The notes below the pieces were generated by a model, which saw nothing but the letters and a program-made list of their open reading frames with translations, was not told the DNA's origin and did not search any database. Positions 16,901-25,669 of a stretch of 50,649 bases of DNA are shown here, piece after piece. The DNA is from CAYSPU01 sp964432995 (GTDB taxonomy: Bacteria; Verrucomicrobiota; Verrucomicrobiia; Limisphaerales; JAHDYP01): the NCBI GenBank assembly GCA_964432995.1, contig CAYSPU010000005.1:1-50649 (forward strand). Direction: 5' to 3'. The translations under genes were made by a program, and so were the position numbers. Every line of letters begins with the position of its first letter. The first letter of the stretch is position 1.

Positions 16901-16932
16901 GGGTCAAACATTGATTATTGACATTCTGACCC
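16901..16932. repeat. 32-bp REP-like imperfect palindrome, copy 1
   Basis: The unit begins GGGTCAAACAT and ends CTGACCC, so its ends form an inverted repeat (GGGTCA/TGACCC). A related copy occurs at 27850-27880. It lies between the convergent BNR-like and PQQ-like genes. Confidence 0.6.
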
Positions 16933-17029
16933 GCGCCAGCCGGCAGTTGGCCGCCGGAGTTTATGCCGGGTGTATGCGGGTGAGGAGCCGGCGCCCGGGT
17001 GGTTGCCTTGGGGGTTCTCCGGTGGAGGG

Positions 17030-18520
17030 CTACGGAGTGCTGGCGGACGCCTGAAAGCAGTGGATGCTCCCCCGATCCGTGCTCACGAGGAGGCGTCCAT
17101 GGGCGACCGCCAGGCCATGCGCCTTGCCGGTCACCGGCGCCGACCAGAGTTCCTTGCCCGAAACCGCGTCGAAGGCGGCAACTCGGTTCTCACCGCCGGC
17201 AAACAACGTTGTCCCCGCCAGAATCAGGTCGTGGGGAAGGTCGACGGTGGTTTTCCAGAGGAAGCACGCGGCCAGCTTCGGCGCCATGGCCGCAAGCTCT
17301 GCTTGGATCGCATTGAGTTCCTCTTTCAGTTTGTCACTCTCCGGACCGCCGCCCTGGCCCCGGAGCTTCTTGAGTTGTTCCTCCGTCGACTTCTGCCGGG
17401 CCTGAAGCTGCGCTTGCTGCCTGGCGAGCGCGACGTAACGGGCGCGGTCGAACCCGGACAGCTCCGTGACCGTGTTCAAGTAGGCAACCTCTTCCGTGAC
17501 GACGATGCGGGACGCCCCGGGGAAGGTCGCAAAGTAGTCACGGCTGCTGGCATTGAATCCACGGAGCTCGCCTCCGGTAGCGTGGTTTTGTCCCTGCCCG
17601 TGCACGAACTCGTCCGTGCGAGTCACAATCGCGAAGACCCCGCCCTGGCCGGATCCCCCGAATCCGCCGAGGGAACGTCCCGTTGGCCGCTCGAACACTT
17701 CCGGCCGCTGACGGCCTTGGGGCAGGTAGAGACGGGTGTCGGTGGCCAACAACGCCCCCTGCATGGCGAGATGTTCTAACGTGGCCTGGTACCTCCCCGG
17801 GCCTTCCCGGGCCCCGGTTTGGGCATCGACGGCACACAGGTACGACTGTTCCCACGGCAAGAGGGATGCGCCGAAGTAGGCAATGTCGTCCTGGACCAAC
17901 ACGCCGGTCCGACAGGGCCAATGCGAGATCAGCTTCCCGTTGTGCCACAGCAGCGTTTCCTGGCCGGAAGGCTTCCACTTCCACTGCAGCTCGCCCCGGG
18001 CGGCATCCAGGCAGTAGGCGTGGCCGTCGTCCGAGCCAAAGTACACCCTGCCGGCATGCCACGAGGGGGGCAGGCGCACCGGGCCGTCGGCGCCGAAGGC
18101 CCACCTCTGCGTTCCCTTCCCCGCATCGAGACAATGAACGGCGTCATCCACCGAGGATCCAAAGTAGACCGAATCACCAACGGCGGTCACAAAGAACGCG
18201 GGATCGAAATTCCGCATCGATTCCAGGCCGCGCAGACTGGCATAGGCGTCCCACTTCGCCGGACCGCTCCAGGCCGTTTGGGGTGGCGTCGGCGACCGGT
18301 AAGTCCAGGCCGGCTTCAGCGGGAGCGGCACCGACTCGCGTGTGATCCCGCTGCGCCGGTTGTCGTGGCGGTAAGTCGGCCAGTCTGCGGCCCGTAGGCC
18401 TCCTGGCGACGCGCTCAGCAGGCTGAGGAACGCCAACGCCGCCAGAGTGGACTGCACAACTCGAAGCCCCACGGCCACCTGCGACCCCGGCGCGTTTGCG
18501 TTTGGCGAATGACTTTCCAT
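17030..18520 (-). CDS. Secreted PQQ-like beta-propeller protein with coiled-coil insertion
   Basis: From the ATG at 18520 the protein is 496 residues with an N-terminal signal peptide (VVQSTLAALAFLSLLSASPG, cleavage near AA-DW). The mature start WPTYRHDNRRSG and the repeated W-x-x-x-(T/S)-G-K/A-(E/H) propeller blades (GTQRWAFGADG, GELQWKWKPSG, GKELWSAPVTG) mark the PQQ/BamB-like family. A charged helical segment, RQQAQLQARQKSTEEQLKKL to QAELAAMAPKL (about residues 350-400), is inserted between blades. It lies 13 bp after the larger propeller gene and is probably co-transcribed. No heme motif CxxCH is present, so it is not a typical quinoprotein dehydrogenase. Confidence 0.78.
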   Translation of the reverse strand: MESHSPNANAPGSQVAVGLRVVQSTLAALAFLSLLSASPGGLRAADWPTYRHDNRRSGITRESVPLPLKPAWTYRSPTPPQTAWSGPAKWDAYASLRGLESMRNFDPAFFVTAVGDSVYFGSSVDDAVHCLDAGKGTQRWAFGADGPVRLPPSWHAGRVYFGSDDGHAYCLDAARGELQWKWKPSGQETLLWHNGKLISHWPCRTGVLVQDDIAYFGASLLPWEQSYLCAVDAQTGAREGPGRYQATLEHLAMQGALLATDTRLYLPQGRQRPEVFERPTGRSLGGFGGSGQGGVFAIVTRTDEFVHGQGQNHATGGELRGFNASSRDYFATFPGASRIVVTEEVAYLNTVTELSGFDRARYVALARQQAQLQARQKSTEEQLKKLRGQGGGPESDKLKEELNAIQAELAAMAPKLAACFLWKTTVDLPHDLILAGTTLFAGGENRVAAFDAVSGKELWSAPVTGKAHGLAVAHGRLLVSTDRGSIHCFQASASTP

Positions 18521-18533
18521 GAGCGTGCAGGAC

Positions 18534-20936
18534 TTACTTGGTCTTGGGGCCGGGCGCCGGCGCGAAGCCGATCGAAGTCTCCAGCCAATTGCCGCAACTG
18601 CACCCGCCCCCGCCTTCTGGCGACAGCACCATTCCATTGGCCGGCACCGTGCTGAGCCAGCAGCTCGGGCGCAAGTTGTGCCAACCCGTCACCGAGCCGC
18701 GCTCGATGTCCCACATGGAAATGTGCCCGCCATCGCCGCGATAGACCAGCGCATGGAGCGTGGCGGCGTAGGTCGCGCAGCCGCCGTGGCGACCGACCCC
18801 TTGCGTCACCCGTCTGCCGGTGGCCGCGTCGTAGCCACTGGGCTCGAGAAACACCGTGTCGCGAACGACCGCCGGGTGTTGCATGTGGCCTCCGTGGTTG
18901 TCCTTCGGCCAGTCGTGACCTGCCTGCCACAGGCTCTCTCCATTTTCCGCCGCAAAGGCGTACAAATGATACTTGCCCGCACCCGAAGCCATGAGGAAGA
19001 CGCGGTCCCGGGTGGCGACCAGGAAGAACACCACGATGCCATCGGCCGTATCGACCGGTTGGTCCCAGACGGTCTTCCCGGTCCGGGCGTCGAGCGCCAC
19101 GAGATGTTGATCCTCCCACAGCTTGGGCGACCCGACCCGGCTCGTCGCCAAAGCGGCAACTTCGGGATTGCGGCACTCGACGAAGAGCACCTTGCCGCCG
19201 GCGATCCCGATGGTCGAGTTGATCACCACTCCGCCACGATAATGCCATTTCAACTCGGCGCCCCCGGTCGTCCTGGCAAACAGGTCGTTGCTGCAGATCT
19301 TCTCCGTGCCCAGGCCCGACGTCGCATCATACCAGCTCGCGTGTCCCCAGAAGTTGGTGTAGACCGCGCCTCGCCGGACACTGCTTCCGTAAACGAGGCC
19401 GCCTGCTTGTCCGACATAGCCCCATTCGTGAGAGTCCTGCAAAACCGGATCGGCCAACGGGAGTGTCCGGACCAATTCGCCTGTCCCTGCCGCCATCACC
19501 CAGCAGCGATTCTTGATGGCCACGTACACGTGCTCGGCATCGGCGCACCAGTTGCCGCAATCCCGGGGCATGTTGACCCGGCGCAGGGCCGGGATCTCGG
19601 CCGACCACAGCACCGCGCCGTTGTAGGAGTCCAGGGCAACAAGTCGGTTAAGCCCCTGGTGGAAGAGGCGGCCGTTCACGGCCAGCGGAGCCGGCATCCG
19701 CGGGTTGCGGTCGAGCCCGAAATCCGCGCCCGGCCGGCCCAGCCATTGCACGTCGAGCCGGTCCGTAGCCGCGACTCCCTGCAATCCTTCCTGGCTGTTG
19801 GCGGTGTTGCCGGCGTCTCCATACTGGTGCGTCCAGGAACCTGTGTCCGGCGGCAGTTCCGGTCGCAGACGGACCCATCGGCCCGCGGGCGATTCAACGA
19901 GGTCCCAGTTGCACTTCGCGTCCCCGAGCCATTGGGCGATACCATTCCGGGCCTCGGCGGAACTCGCCGCGGGCCACGGACCGAGAATCGCCACGCCGGT
20001 CGCCGGTTGCAGCCACGACACGATCTGCGCGGCTGAGGCCGGCAGCCTGCCCGGGATCGACGCACCATCCGCCACGACCAGATTCGCGAACGAATCCGGA
20101 CACGGCAGGCGCTCGAGCGAATCCACGTGCCGCAGCGTGATCCTCGAACCGTAGACGCCCGCCTTGGTCAGCAAAGCCCGGGCGCGGGCCACTCGGTCCG
20201 CGTCACCATCCACGCCCAGCAGGATCAATTCGCTGCGCTTGGCCAATTCGTAAGCGAGTTGTCCCTCGCCGCACTCGAGCACCAGGCAATAGCCCCGGGT
20301 GATGCCGCTGGCGGTGAGGATGTGTTCCGCGGCTTGAATGCACTGCCGACTGCGGGCATCGGATGGGTAGGGAGACCCGGTTTCCGGCACTCGGGCGACC
20401 GCATAGTTCAAGGCGTTGTCGAACTCGAACGCCTCGCTCACCGCGGCTTCTCTTCCGACCGGGTTGGCTCGAATTCGATACTGATAGCGGGCCCTCGGCT
20501 CCAAGCTGCTCAAGGTGATCTGCTGCGCTGTCTGTGCAGCGGCATACGGGACCTGTTGATCCCATTTTCCCGCGAGACCGTACTCCGCGACGCCTCCAGA
20601 CGGCTCATCGGTTTCCCAGGCAATCGCCACCGAATCCGGCGTGACAAAACGCGCGTGGGGCGGAACACGGAACAGCAAGGTCTTGGAGGTCCCGGCTTCG
20701 CCCGCAGCGGGCGCGGCCTCGAGCGCCTTTGGGGATTGCGCCGCGATCACCAGGGAGATGCTGAGCCCGAGTCGCCGGCCAACTGCCCACGCCAAGCCGG
20801 GACGGCGGCCCAGGGGTGGACGCTCGAGTATTCGCACGTTCCGGATGCTCAGGCGGCAGCTCGAAAAGAGCAAGCCGAGAACCCCGGCCGAGAACCCCGG
20901 TACCCGTTCGGCACCAACTCGTTCTCTGGGTGACAT
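18534..20936 (-). CDS. FN3-like / methyltransferase / PQQ-like propeller fusion protein
   Basis: The 800-residue protein appears to contain three modules. Residues about 88-172 form an FN3-like fold (SVAIAWETDEPSGGVAEYG and SSLEPRARYQYRIRA), as at the N-terminus of purple acid phosphatases. Residues 195-345 look like a class I SAM methyltransferase: LVLECGEGQ motif I at 218-226, acidic D243 in GVDGDAD, and a motif near 287-291. Residues 365-800 are a PQQ-like propeller with blades such as GAVLWSAEIP, GKTVWDQPVD and GESLWQAGHD. A hydrophobic N-terminus suggests export, which is odd for a methyltransferase. The start is uncertain; a GTG near residue 35 is an alternative. Pairs with the gene at 18520. 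Confidence 0.75.
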   Translation of the reverse strand: MSPRERVGAERVPGFSAGVLGLLFSSCRLSIRNVRILERPPLGRRPGLAWAVGRRLGLSISLVIAAQSPKALEAAPAAGEAGTSKTLLFRVPPHARFVTPDSVAIAWETDEPSGGVAEYGLAGKWDQQVPYAAAQTAQQITLSSLEPRARYQYRIRANPVGREAAVSEAFEFDNALNYAVARVPETGSPYPSDARSRQCIQAAEHILTASGITRGYCLVLECGEGQLAYELAKRSELILLGVDGDADRVARARALLTKAGVYGSRITLRHVDSLERLPCPDSFANLVVADGASIPGRLPASAAQIVSWLQPATGVAILGPWPAASSAEARNGIAQWLGDAKCNWDLVESPAGRWVRLRPELPPDTGSWTHQYGDAGNTANSQEGLQGVAATDRLDVQWLGRPGADFGLDRNPRMPAPLAVNGRLFHQGLNRLVALDSYNGAVLWSAEIPALRRVNMPRDCGNWCADAEHVYVAIKNRCWVMAAGTGELVRTLPLADPVLQDSHEWGYVGQAGGLVYGSSVRRGAVYTNFWGHASWYDATSGLGTEKICSNDLFARTTGGAELKWHYRGGVVINSTIGIAGGKVLFVECRNPEVAALATSRVGSPKLWEDQHLVALDARTGKTVWDQPVDTADGIVVFFLVATRDRVFLMASGAGKYHLYAFAAENGESLWQAGHDWPKDNHGGHMQHPAVVRDTVFLEPSGYDAATGRRVTQGVGRHGGCATYAATLHALVYRGDGGHISMWDIERGSVTGWHNLRPSCWLSTVPANGMVLSPEGGGGCSCGNWLETSIGFAPAPGPKTK

Positions 20937-21062
20937 GAGGCAATCGAGTTGTCGTTACACAGTTTTCTTGCTTTCCCGATCACCGGACGCTCTCATCGCA
21001 AGCGTCAGAGACCGGACCGAGCACACAACGACGGCACCTCCCGTTCAACCAGTAGGCCTACC

Positions 21063-22835
21063 GTGACGGCGATCGATTACCGAGAAATCCTGGACGTGAT
21101 GACAGACGGCATCACCGTTCAAGATCTCGACTTCAATGTCATTTATCAGAATCGCATGATGCGGGAGGCATTCGGCATCCGCCTCGGCGAAAAGTGCTAC
21201 GCCGCTTACGAAAGGCGGGACAAGGTCTGCGAGGCATGCGGAATTCAGAAAGCGTTTCAGACCGGTCAGGCGAACGTGGTTCTGCGGACTGGGGTGTTGG
21301 TTTCGGGAAGACTGACTTCCTGGGAGAACTGCTGCATTCCCCTGTTCGACAAGGAAGGCAAGCTGGTCGCAGGAATGGAAGTCTGCCGCGACGTGACTTC
21401 CAGGGTGTCGCTGGAACAGGAAGTGAGGGAACGTAACCTGCAGTTGGGCCGGATGAACGACCAGTTGGAACGACGCACAGCCGAGTTGCAGGAAGCCCTC
21501 AGGCAGCGCGAGATCATGGAGGAAAACCTGAAGAAGGAAATGGATCGGCGCGCTCGACTCGAGCAGGAACTGCGGGTGGCCAACCAGTCGCTGGAAGAGC
21601 GTGTGACGGCTCGCACCGTGGAACTGCGGGACGCCAACAAGCATCTGCTTCAAGAAATCGACGACCGCAAACGGACCGAAGAATCCCTGCGCCAAGCCGA
21701 ACAGAAATTCCGCGCGGTCTTCGACCAGACCTTCCAGTTCATCGGGGTGCTGACGACCGACGGTATTGTTCTTCAGGCCAACCAGACCGCCCTGCAGTTC
21801 GCGGGTGTCAGCAAGGACGCGGTGATTGGCAAACCTATTTGGGAGACGCCGTGGTGGGCGCACTCCCTGGAGATGCAGCAACAGTTGCGGGCGGGAATCC
21901 GAGAAGCCGCAAGCCGCAAGCTGGTGCGCTTCGAAGCCACCCATCCCGCAGCGGACGGACGCCTTCACTACGCTGACTTCTCGCTCAAACCCGTCACCGA
22001 CGCGCACGGGAGGGTCATCCAACTCGTCGCCGAAGGCCGCGACATCACCGAGCGCAAACGGGCTGAGGAAGAGGTCCGGAGGCTTAACGAGGAACTGGAA
22101 CTCCGGGTGGAGGAACGGACAGCCCAACTGGCGGCCGCCAACAAGGAGCTGGAGGCCTTTGCCTACAGCGTCTCGCACGATCTGCGGGCTCCGCTGCGAG
22201 CCATCGACGGCTTCGCCCGGATCCTGATCGAGGACTACGCGGGGGCGCTCGACGGGGAGGCCAACCGGCTGTTCGGCGTGATCTTGAACAACACGCGACG
22301 CATGGGGCAGTTGATCGATGATCTGCTCACCTTCTCCCGTCTCGGCCGCACCCAACTGCAGGCGCAGTCGGTCAACATGGAGGATTTGGCACGTTCCGCC
22401 TTCCACGAACTGAAAGTGCCAGAAAGCCTCCGTGGGATCGACTTCTGCGTCGGGGCTCTGCCGCCGGTGGTGGGTGACCCGAACTTGATTCGGCAGGTGT
22501 GGGTGAACCTGTTGTCCAACGCGCTGAAGTTCTCGGCGAAGCGCGAGCGCGCAGTGATTGAAGTAGGGGCGGAGGAACGCGAGCAGGAGTCTGTCTATTG
22601 GGTTCGGGATAACGGGGTGGGATTTGATATGGAGCATGCCGGGAGACTCTTCGGAGTGTTCGAGCGCCTGCACAGCGTTCGCGACTTTGAAGGGACGGGA
22701 GTGGGTTTGGCTATCGTGCAGCGGATCGTCCACCGCCACGGGGGCCGCGTGTGGGCCGAAGGGTGCGTGGATCAAGGCGCAACATTCTCCTTCGCCCTGC
22801 CACACGAACCGCCTGCTCGCGATCCTACTGTCTGA
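21063..22835 (+). CDS. PAS-domain sensor histidine kinase
   Basis: From GTG at 21063 the protein is 590 residues. In order it has a PAS domain (YREILDVMTDGITVQD, about 1-110) with several Cys (KCYAAY, CEACGIQ), a long coiled coil (about 115-210), a second PAS/PAC domain (about 220-335), another coiled coil, a HisKA dimerisation domain with the phospho-acceptor box SHDLRAPLR, and a HATPase with N box NLLSNALKF, G1 DNGVGFD and G2 GTGVGLAIV. There are no membrane segments, so it is cytosolic. No response regulator is adjacent, making it an orphan. A frame from 20949 adds a basic N-terminus of doubtful quality. Confidence 0.85.
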   Translation: MTAIDYREILDVMTDGITVQDLDFNVIYQNRMMREAFGIRLGEKCYAAYERRDKVCEACGIQKAFQTGQANVVLRTGVLVSGRLTSWENCCIPLFDKEGKLVAGMEVCRDVTSRVSLEQEVRERNLQLGRMNDQLERRTAELQEALRQREIMEENLKKEMDRRARLEQELRVANQSLEERVTARTVELRDANKHLLQEIDDRKRTEESLRQAEQKFRAVFDQTFQFIGVLTTDGIVLQANQTALQFAGVSKDAVIGKPIWETPWWAHSLEMQQQLRAGIREAASRKLVRFEATHPAADGRLHYADFSLKPVTDAHGRVIQLVAEGRDITERKRAEEEVRRLNEELELRVEERTAQLAAANKELEAFAYSVSHDLRAPLRAIDGFARILIEDYAGALDGEANRLFGVILNNTRRMGQLIDDLLTFSRLGRTQLQAQSVNMEDLARSAFHELKVPESLRGIDFCVGALPPVVGDPNLIRQVWVNLLSNALKFSAKRERAVIEVGAEEREQESVYWVRDNGVGFDMEHAGRLFGVFERLHSVRDFEGTGVGLAIVQRIVHRHGGRVWAEGCVDQGATFSFALPHEPPARDPTV

Positions 22836-22951
22836 CGAAGCGGAGCGATGGGGCCGATGGCAGAGCAGGGTGGCAGAGCACTCCGGACCGAACGGTCCGA
22901 CCTGTGCAATGCCGCGGCAAAGGCAGCGTCCTCCGCGAAACTGGACGCGAG

Positions 22952-23035
22952 ATGCCCCACATCTTCACCGACCACCGGCTCGTCGAAAACCCCACCGTTG
23001 GATTGAACGCATTGCAGGATGAAGGCACCCGATGA
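22952..23035 (+). CDS. 27-codon open frame overlapping the radical SAM start
   Basis: The frame MPHIFTDHRLVENP continues with TVGLNALQDEGTR and stops within the start region of the radical SAM gene. Composition is protein-like and there is a GCGAG sequence just upstream. It could be a leader peptide, a precursor peptide for the enzyme, or the tail of a lost gene. I do not recognise a family. Confidence 0.3.
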   Translation: MPHIFTDHRLVENPTVGLNALQDEGTR

Positions 23036-24011
23036 CATGGATCGACATCCCACGGAGGCCGGGCTCTCCGGGGGCAGACGATTCCTGCTCCCGCGCCGGG
23101 GTCACGTACCGGCCTACGTCACGGCATTCGCGACGGGGGACCTCCAGGCACGCGCCCGGCAGGCGGTCGACTCGCTCCGCGCTTGCCGGGCCTGTCCACG
23201 CGACTGCGCCGTGGACCGGCTCCACGGTCAGTTGGGTGTCTGCCGGAGCGGTCGGCACGCGCGGGTCTCGAGCGCCTTCCCTCATCCCGGTGAAGAACGA
23301 TGCCTGAGCGGCTGGCGCGGCTCCGGCACGATTTTCTTCAGTTGGTGCAATCTCCGGTGCGTTTTCTGCCAGAACGCCGAGATCAGCCAATCGGGCCAGG
23401 GGACGGACGTCACGGCGGCCCAGCTCGCGCGCCTGATGCTCGACCTGCAGGCGGCTGGTTGTCACAACCTGAATGTCGTCACCCCGGAACACGTGGTGCC
23501 GCAACTCCTCGAGGCCCTGGTCCTCGCCGTCGAAGACGGCCTCCGATTGCCCCTGGTCTACAACACCTCCGCCTACGACAGCCTCGAAAGCCTCCGGCTC
23601 CTCGACGGCGTGGTGGACATCTACATGCCCGACTTCAAGCTCTGGACGCCGGAGCTCTGCGCCCGCTATCTCCTGGCACGCGACTACGCCGAGGCGGCGC
23701 GCGCGGCCATCGCCGCCATGCACGCGCAGGTGGGCGTGCTCAAGGTGGACGAGGAGGGCCTGGCCTTGCGCGGGGTGCTCGTGCGGCATCTGGTCATGCC
23801 CGGCCTCATCGAGGAGACACGGCAGATCCTGCGCTGGCTGGCCACCACCCTGTCCCCCGACACCTACGTGAACGTGATGGACCAGTATCATCCCGCTCAC
23901 CGGGTCGGAACGGCGCCGCGCTTCGGAGCCATCAACCGGCGGATCTCGGCTGCCGAATTCGCCCAAGCCATGGACGCCGCACGGGCCGCCGGCCTGTGGC
24001 GGTTCGACTGA
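23019..24011 (+). CDS. Radical SAM protein, PflA-like (COG1313 type)
   Basis: The 330-residue protein has the radical SAM cluster motif CNLRCVFC (C110, C114, C117) preceded by GSGTIFFSW, as in the pyruvate formate-lyase activase-like COG1313 group. An N-terminal Cys cluster (C56, C59, C63, C75) is typical of the same group and may bind metal. Further conserved features are NVVTPEH, DIYMPDFK and MDQYHPAHR near the C-terminus. ATG at 23037 is an alternative start. Substrates of this group are unsettled. It sits alone between the histidine kinase and a region of broken genes. Confidence 0.88.
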   Translation: MKAPDDMDRHPTEAGLSGGRRFLLPRRGHVPAYVTAFATGDLQARARQAVDSLRACRACPRDCAVDRLHGQLGVCRSGRHARVSSAFPHPGEERCLSGWRGSGTIFFSWCNLRCVFCQNAEISQSGQGTDVTAAQLARLMLDLQAAGCHNLNVVTPEHVVPQLLEALVLAVEDGLRLPLVYNTSAYDSLESLRLLDGVVDIYMPDFKLWTPELCARYLLARDYAEAARAAIAAMHAQVGVLKVDEEGLALRGVLVRHLVMPGLIEETRQILRWLATTLSPDTYVNVMDQYHPAHRVGTAPRFGAINRRISAAEFAQAMDAARAAGLWRFD

Positions 24012-24185
24012 CCAAGAAGCCCGCCGGTGGCGAGAATACGAGGAATTGCGAGGCCGGCACTTGTGTGGCACAACCTCCCGAATCCGCCAGGACATGGTCG
24101 TGCATCCAACGACCGGCTCAGCGACCACCGCCGGGAACGCCCGGTCGGCTGCGCAAGTCGCTGACAAACCACCCGAACCGTCCGA

Positions 24186-24541
24186 CTACCCAGCGGGGCG
24201 GCAGTTCGCTGCCGCGCCCTGGTTAGGTGCTTTGCGGTCCGACACCCAGTGCATGCCAACGAACCAGCCGACCACGAACCCAAGAACGACGGGTCCGAGG
24301 ATATACACCGCGAAACTCACAAATGGGGGGGCGTAGTCCCGAGACCCAATACCGATGTCCAAAGCCACCCAGCCAGATCCGGCGGAGTGAGCCCGAGACG
24401 CGCCAGCCTGTCGTGGAAGGTGAAAGAGAGAGCCGTCACGCCAAATGCCGGGACCCCGATTAGCAGCACTCCGCCCAACCCACACGCCGTTCCTTCGGCC
24501 AAGTAGTGCAAGGTCTGCGACAGGCGGTGCCGTTTGTTCAT
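24186..24541 (-). pseudogene. Frameshifted small two-TM membrane protein
   Basis: Two overlapping minus-strand frames each hold half of what looks like one protein. The first starts at MNKRHRLSQTLHYLAEGTAC (24541) and runs through a membrane helix (LGGVLLIGVPAFGVTALSF) before ending at 24317. The second, open from upstream, carries a second helix (FVSFAVYILGPVVLGFVVGW) and ends at 24186. A one-base shift near 24345-24380 would join them into about 115 residues. A sequencing error is possible. The family is not recognised. Confidence 0.45.
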
Positions 24542-24574
24542 GGTGCACGCTCCATCAGACTGCTTTTCACCCAA

Positions 24575-25027
24575 CTACTTGTCGCAGTCCTTGGTCGGAC
24601 CACAGCAATCCGGCAACTGGCAGCAACTTAGCTCGGTTCGGGTGGCGCCAAAGGCGCTTATGGATCACTTTTCCGGCCTTGTTTTGGATCTATATCCAGC
24701 TGCCGCCGATCCAAGGCGGGAACCTGCGATCCAGGTATCCTCCTTTCCAGCGGCGTCCCTCAGAGTGCCAGCGGGTTCCGGCCCAATGAGCCAGAGTAGC
24801 ATTGTCAGAATGGCCTCGACACGGATTCCACCGAAGGATTTCACCGCTGCGACGCGACATACTCGTTGACGGCGTGCGCCAGACTGAGCCGCAGCAGAAC
24901 GAATGGGCTCCTACCACAAAGCAGACGCGGATTCGGCGGAACGGGTCGCGCAGGGTGCTGGAGACGCTTCAGACGCTCCGGATTCGCCGTCGGAGCGGAC
25001 GTGGGGTGACCGGGAGGAAACAGGTCC
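24575..25027. other. 453-bp stretch without a supported gene
   Basis: Only short frames of poor composition occur here. I see no RNA gene or clear promoter. Confidence 0.55.
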
Positions 25028-25225
25028 ATGACGACCTCTGCCATCGTGACGGAGAACCCGGGCAAGCGCTTTGGCAAGCTCTGGGCAGCCCGTGACATCA
25101 GTTTCGAGGTGAAGCTCGGCGAGGTAGTTGGCTTCATCGGGCAGAACGGGGCTGGCAAGACCACGGTCATGCGGATGATCACGTCTCTGTTGCGTCCGAC
25201 GGCGGGCCGGGTGCACATCCAGGGC
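25028..25225 (+). pseudogene. ABC transporter ATPase, N-terminal fragment
   Basis: The first 66 residues are a normal ABC ATPase start: RFGKLWAARDISFEVKLGEV, then the Walker A loop GQNGAGKTT, then MRMITSLLRPTAGRVHIQG. After this the homology ends abruptly, where a further 170-250 residues (Q loop, signature, Walker B) are expected. The frame runs on to 25324 in unrelated sequence. It has an AGGAAACAGGTCC-ATG leader, so the 5' end is intact. This is a truncated gene that cannot hydrolyse ATP as encoded. Confidence 0.8.
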
Positions 25226-25493
25226 CGTCAAGCCGACCGACCAGGCGGCTCTGCCCTCGGTCTTGAGGGAATTGCTCGAGGTAATCCGTCGCGGCGAGCC
25301 GGGGTTCGACCAGAGGCAGTATAGTGAACCTATCCGCGGTGTCCGAGTTGTGATTTGGCCAGAGCCTGGATACCTCTCGCCCGAGCAATTGGCGGAGTTG
25401 CAGCAAGTCACCGAGGAGGGCGCCGTTCAGGTCGAGAATTACTTGCAGGTCTCGATGGAAAAGACTTACGGCGCGCAGGCGAAGATCCACTGA
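25226..25493 (+). pseudogene. C-terminal gene fragment, family not recognised
   Basis: In a different frame from the ABC fragment, and starting right at its end, an open frame of protein-like composition continues to a stop at 25493. It includes RRGEPGFDQRQYSEPIRGVR, then VVIWPEPGYLSPEQLAELQQ and ends KTYGAQAKIH. No start codon precedes the coherent part, so it looks like the 3' end of a gene joined to the ABC start by a deletion. Confidence 0.5.
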
Positions 25494-25669
25494 TTGGAAA
25501 GCCGCCTGGCCGGTGCGTCGGCACGGCACGACCTTCGGTCGCCTCGACGGTCCGCAGCTCTCTGAACAGGCGGTGAGCCAGGGTTCTCGCCCGTTCAGCT
25601 TTCCGATTTCACCTTGAACGCCCCCTCGCGATGACGCAGGCTTGCAGCACGGACGAAAGGCAAATGCCT

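Noticed and set aside
24534..24869. 111-codon plus-strand frame
   Set aside because: Starts opposite the frameshifted membrane gene and has no coherent domain or helix pattern.
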